Assembly (NCBI RefSeq): GCF_026339875.1
Contig: NZ_JAPEPZ010000001.1
Location: 8,556,001-8,620,000 of the forward strand
Length of the DNA: 64,000 nt
Direction: 5' to 3'
Origin: Streptomyces sp. NBC_01571
GTDB taxonomy: Bacteria; Actinomycetota; Actinomycetes; Streptomycetales; Streptomycetaceae
Shown: positions 60,745-64,000 of the stretch, one piece after another
How the letters are laid out: the number at the start of each line of letters is the position of its first letter
Position numbering within the stretch: position 1 is the stretch's first letter
The notes under the pieces: model-generated
The model's input: only the letters and a program-made list of their open reading frames with translations
Databases searched by the model: none
What the model was told of the DNA's origin: nothing
Position numbers and translations under genes: made by a program

Positions 60745-60772
60745 GGTCCCGGGCTCGACTCAGCCCGGGACC
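60745..60772. terminator. Hairpin upstream of the tRNA gene
   Basis: Perfect 11-bp stem GGTCCCGGGCT / AGCCCGGGACC around CGACTC. It lies 33 bases upstream of the 5' end of the tRNA. It may terminate transcription from the inverted-repeat side. Confidence 0.6.
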
Positions 60773-61031
60773 AGAGGGCGGACCCGTGTACCGCCGTCAC
60801 GCCATACACGGACCACTGTGCTGTGAAGCGATCAAAACGATATCCCACGAACTCACCGTCCCTGCCCGCCTGGTGGAGGTCGGTGCCTGCCGCGTCCAGC
60901 CGGCGGCGCGGCCCATAAGCGGACCACGATCACGGCGACGTCACCGCGGGCCCCGCGGGTGACACCGGCGCGCGCGGACAAGGCGTCGACCTCGATGCGT
61001 TCGCAGGCGTGACGGGAAGAGCCGACGAACG

Positions 61032-61530
61032 CCTCATCGGCGGCGTCCAGGCGGTACGCGCCAAACGGAAGGTCCCCACCCCTCCCCCGGGCGTGAAGAT
61101 CGTCCCCGGCGGGAGCGTAAGGCACCCGCCGTTGTTCCTCCGGGCCGGGGCGCATCACGACGGTGTGCCGCACGTGTCCGGCGAGGATCTCCTCGGGCTC
61201 GAGCCGTCCCGCGACCCTTGCGGCCAGCAGGCTGAGGGGCACTCGTTCGACGACGTCCCGCAGGCGGTCACCGGGGCGCAGGTCGAGGTCCTGCCGTCCT
61301 CGTCGGCGGGGGTGAGCAGTGCCGTGACAGCCGGTGTGCGCGAAGCTGCCGTGCTCGGTGATGGCCGGGTCCGGGGCACCGGTTCGGCCGTGGCGATGGT
61401 CACGGTGACGCTCACGGAGCTGTCCGCCCCGATGGCGGCGTCACCAGCAAACTCGCGCGGTCGCCGAGGAGCATCGGCCGCGCGGCCCGGCTCGGCGACG
61501 GCCCCGGTACTGTCCGGCCCGTCCTGCTGA
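61032..61530 (+). pseudogene. 5'-truncated copy of the gene at 54188-54991
   Basis: From the inverted-repeat junction the frame reads LIGGVQAVRAKRKVPTPPPG and continues to SGPSC, matching the last 165 residues of the left copy. The first 100 residues, including the Cys cluster, are missing. An upstream GTG (61009) gives a short unrelated start. It marks the breakpoint of the duplication. Confidence 0.75.
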
Positions 61531-61754
61531 CCGCTCGCCGGCCGCGTCCGGGCCGGACGGCCCACCCGCCCAATGCACAGGCCGGCCAGAGGCATCACCT
61601 GATGTCCGGCCCGGTGGGTGAACCCTCCGGGTGGGTGTTTACGTGTGCAGAGTGTGGAGTGTGGTGTGCGTGTGCCGGGGCAGCGGGTGGGCCGGTGGGC
61701 CGGCGACGGCGGACGTGCCGCGGTACGGACAGGGGTGTGCGGGGTGGGTGGGTA

Positions 61755-64000
61755 GTGGATCTGTCGCCGGGCTCGCCGCTGGGGAACCTGCTGAAGTTCC
61801 TCACCGGGATGGAGTGGCCTGATCTCGACGAGGCTGCGATGCGGCAGCGTGTGGTGGAACCGCATGTGGAGCTGCAGCGGGACCTGCGGGAGCTGCAGGA
61901 CCTGATCGCGCAGGTGTCGCACTCCGTCCAGGGCGCGGTCGAGGGCTCCTGGAGCCAGGCGTACGCGGCGGCGATGGCCACGTTCGGCACGGGGGCCGGG
62001 GCGGACCGGATCAAGGCTTTGACCGACACCGCCGAGCAGCTGGCCCGGTACGGGGAGAAGACCCGGGCGGACGCGGCGTATTACAAGAACATGACCGTCA
62101 TCCAGCTCAACCTGTTCCTGGTGGAGTGGTCGCTGGTCATGGCGATGGCGGTGTGGAACCCGTTCGGCGCGCTGGCGGAGCAGGCGGTGCTGCGCGCCAC
62201 CTACCGGGCGATCCTGCGCAGTGTGATCTTCCGGTTCCTGGCGGGGCTGGCCGCGCAGGAGGTGCTGAACGTCGGGCTGGCGGCGGCGACCCACGAGTTC
62301 GCGAAGTGGCTGACCCAGGAGCAGGGCTACACCCTGGAGGACTCCGGCCAGCTGCTGAAACAGGCGGTGGGGTTCGGGGCGCTGCAGGGAGTGTTCAGCG
62401 CGTTCGTGCCGTTCGTGGGCGGTGCGCTGGGGGGGCTGCTGGGCAAGGCGTTCGGGCGGGACGCGGCCGCCACACTGCGGGGAGCGGTCGACGCCGCGCT
62501 GGATGCGCCGCCGCACACCGCCGCGGGCCGGGAACCGGGCAGGGCCGCGGGCCGGGAACCGGCGGCCGGAGCGGGTCCGGACGTGCGCTCCGCGGTCAGG
62601 GACTGGGGCGAGGACCTCGCCCAGCGCACCGCGCGCCTGGCGCGGGCGCTGCGCGAGGGCCGCGGTGACGGTGTCACAGCGGTGTCCATCGGTGTCGGGG
62701 ACCTGTTCGAGCAGCATCTGGGCCAGATGATGACGGCGGGTGCGGCACGGGAGCTGGGCGAGGGCTGGACACGGGCGTTCACCCGGTCCTTCGGCACCAC
62801 GCACATGGAAGAGGCACTCACGGCGGCGCTGCACACCCTGCCCGCCGAGGCCGCGGTGCTGCGGGGGGTGTTCTCCCGGGACGTGGCCCGGGCATTCGCC
62901 CCCGACTTCGGCCACAAGATCACCGCGCTGGCAGGAGAGGCCGCCCTGTGGGGCGGCGCGATGAACCTGGCCGAGGGCACCTACAACGCCATCACCCTGG
63001 GCGAGTTCACCACCTCCCTGGCCACGTTCACCTCCGGCGCCCTCGGCGCCCTCCTCGGCCACGCCGGCGCCCACCTGGGCGGCAAAGCCGGCTGGAAACT
63101 GCGTTCCGCCCTCGGCCTGGGCAAACCCCCCACCGTCTCCACCACCACCACCACCACCGGCACCAGCACCAGCACCGGCACCGGCACCGGCCCGGGTGCG
63201 GGTGCGGGTGCGGGGGGTGTGAACGCGCTGCCCGGTCCACACCATCCCCTGACACGGCCCGCCGGCACCTTCTCCTTCACCCCCCGGCGCACCACCACGA
63301 CCCTCTCCGACGGCCTGCCCTCCTACTACCGCCCCGGACCCCACGAACACAAACCGGCCACGACCAAGCCGGCCGGCCTCACCGGTACACCCCCACAAGC
63401 AGACACAGACACCACCACCACCGTCACCAGCACCAACGTCACCAGCACCAGCACCAGCACCAACGTCACCGGTGCCGGTGAGACCACTGCCGGCCGCCAC
63501 ACGACCACAGACGCGCACACCGCCCCGCACACAGGTACGCAGACGGGTGCGCGGGCAGACGCGCACACCACCCCGCAGACAGACGCGCACACCGCCCCGC
63601 ACACGGGTGCGCGGGCGGCTGGTCCGGAGGGGGGCCGGGTGACGGAAACGGCCCGCCCGCACACGGCCGGCCCGCACACGGGTACGCAGACGGGTGCGCG
63701 GGCAGACGCGCACACCGGCCCGCACACCACCCCGCAGACAGACGCGCACACCGCCCCGCGGGCGGGTGCGCGGGCGGCTGGTCCGGAGGGGGGCCGGGTG
63801 ACGGAAACGGCCGGCGTGCACCCGGCCGGCGGGCACGACGGGCTGCCTGTGCATGCGGGTGGCAGTGTCACTCACCCGGCGGGCGGGCACGCCGGTCTGC
63901 CCTCGTACGCGGATGCCGTTCTTGACAGCCCGCCTTCGTATGCGGGTGCCGTTCCCGGCGGCCCGCCCTCGTCTGCGGGTGCCGACGGGGGCCGGGGCGG
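61755..64000 (+). CDS. Second copy of the giant WXG100-like protein, partial
   Basis: Open from GTG 61755 to the window end (748 codons). It encodes the same N-terminal 450 residues as the gene starting at 53913 (VDLSPGSPLGNLLKFLTGME, VEGSWSQAYAAAMATFGTG, VGGALGGLLGKAFGRDAAA), then a shorter Thr-rich linker and AHTAPHTGTQTG repeats, and HAGLPSYADAVLDSPPSYAG near the end. The two genes face in opposite directions and point away from the 7.8 kb between their starts. Whether this copy keeps the protease, OTU and HA parts cannot be seen. It may be a different toxin with a shared front, as in polymorphic toxin families. Confidence 0.75.
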   Translation, partial: MDLSPGSPLGNLLKFLTGMEWPDLDEAAMRQRVVEPHVELQRDLRELQDLIAQVSHSVQGAVEGSWSQAYAAAMATFGTGAGADRIKALTDTAEQLARYGEKTRADAAYYKNMTVIQLNLFLVEWSLVMAMAVWNPFGALAEQAVLRATYRAILRSVIFRFLAGLAAQEVLNVGLAAATHEFAKWLTQEQGYTLEDSGQLLKQAVGFGALQGVFSAFVPFVGGALGGLLGKAFGRDAAATLRGAVDAALDAPPHTAAGREPGRAAGREPAAGAGPDVRSAVRDWGEDLAQRTARLARALREGRGDGVTAVSIGVGDLFEQHLGQMMTAGAARELGEGWTRAFTRSFGTTHMEEALTAALHTLPAEAAVLRGVFSRDVARAFAPDFGHKITALAGEAALWGGAMNLAEGTYNAITLGEFTTSLATFTSGALGALLGHAGAHLGGKAGWKLRSALGLGKPPTVSTTTTTTGTSTSTGTGTGPGAGAGAGGVNALPGPHHPLTRPAGTFSFTPRRTTTTLSDGLPSYYRPGPHEHKPATTKPAGLTGTPPQADTDTTTTVTSTNVTSTSTSTNVTGAGETTAGRHTTTDAHTAPHTGTQTGARADAHTTPQTDAHTAPHTGARAAGPEGGRVTETARPHTAGPHTGTQTGARADAHTGPHTTPQTDAHTAPRAGARAAGPEGGRVTETAGVHPAGGHDGLPVHAGGSVTHPAGGHAGLPSYADAVLDSPPSYAGAVPGGPPSSAGADGGRG

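Larger units (their letters stand above)
61032..64000 (+). repeat. Right arm of the large inverted repeat
   Basis: Reverse-complement copy of 51410-54686, continuing past the window. Differences seen: one 71-bp unit instead of two, a 20-base insertion within that unit (about 61560-61579), a Leu to Met change (GQMMTAG) and shorter Thr- and His-rich repeats. Confidence 0.9.

Noticed and set aside
60853..61031. Possible minus-strand coding end (ERIEVDALSARAGVTRG)
   Set aside because: The reading looks partly protein-like but runs into the inverted-repeat junction without a start, and I recognise no family. It may be the tail of a gene cut by the duplication, too uncertain to list.
61155..63890. 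911-codon minus-strand frame in the right arm
   Set aside because: It is the antisense of the second giant gene copy and of the truncated neighbour; it matches the similar antisense frame in the left arm.

Overview
The window is very GC-rich actinobacterial DNA, almost certainly Streptomyces. Support comes from GTG/TTG starts, GGAGG-type ribosome sites, small secreted SH3-like proteins, IclR and EspR-like regulators, a replication-relaxation protein, and Streptomyces-type IS5, IS701, IS1182 and IS1380 elements. It reads as an accessory region such as a chromosome arm or linear plasmid: nine insertion sequences (two of them nested inside others), several genes cut by IS elements, plasmid-type remnants, and a large inverted duplication at the right end.

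Layout. 1-840: two secreted-protein genes. 1428-9887: IS701 carrying ISAzo13, then two genes each split by an IS5-type element. 10482-12985: a two-gene module with a PD-(D/E)XK nuclease-like protein. 13031-15884: IS630, small genes and a putative toxin-antitoxin pair. 15991-20500: IclR regulator, quinone-reductase-like oxidoreductase, EspR-like regulator and an SH3-like secreted protein, with two families of palindromic operators. 21238-29841: a tightly coupled biosynthetic-looking operon of MFS transporter, lipoprotein, unknown protein, second MFS, EgtD-type histidine methyltransferase, a 42-codon ORF, ATP-grasp ligase, degenerate ATP-grasp paralogue and a HAD-like protein without its nucleophile. 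29858-38022: plasmid-type remnants, IS1182, two secreted proteins, and ISAs1 carrying IS1380.

38544-53913 (minus) is one giant gene of about 5,120 codons, currently read in three pieces because of two single-base frameshifts. It has a WXG100-like N-terminus, Thr/Pro-rich repeat linkers, helical repeats, an HELGH metalloprotease-like domain, and two modules each with an OTU-type cysteine-protease domain followed by helicase-associated-like repeats. At 61032-64000 the start of this gene and part of its neighbour recur in inverted orientation, so a second copy runs off the window. The 6.3 kb between the arms holds a small secreted protein, two winged-helix proteins with palindromes upstream of one of them, a frameshifted HTH gene, an IS3 element and a tRNA-Leu(CAA).

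The two strongest candidates for undescribed biology are the EgtD/ATP-grasp operon (possibly making a hercynine-containing small peptide) and the inverted pair of giant WXG100/OTU genes. All function calls come from reading the sequence; no database search was run.
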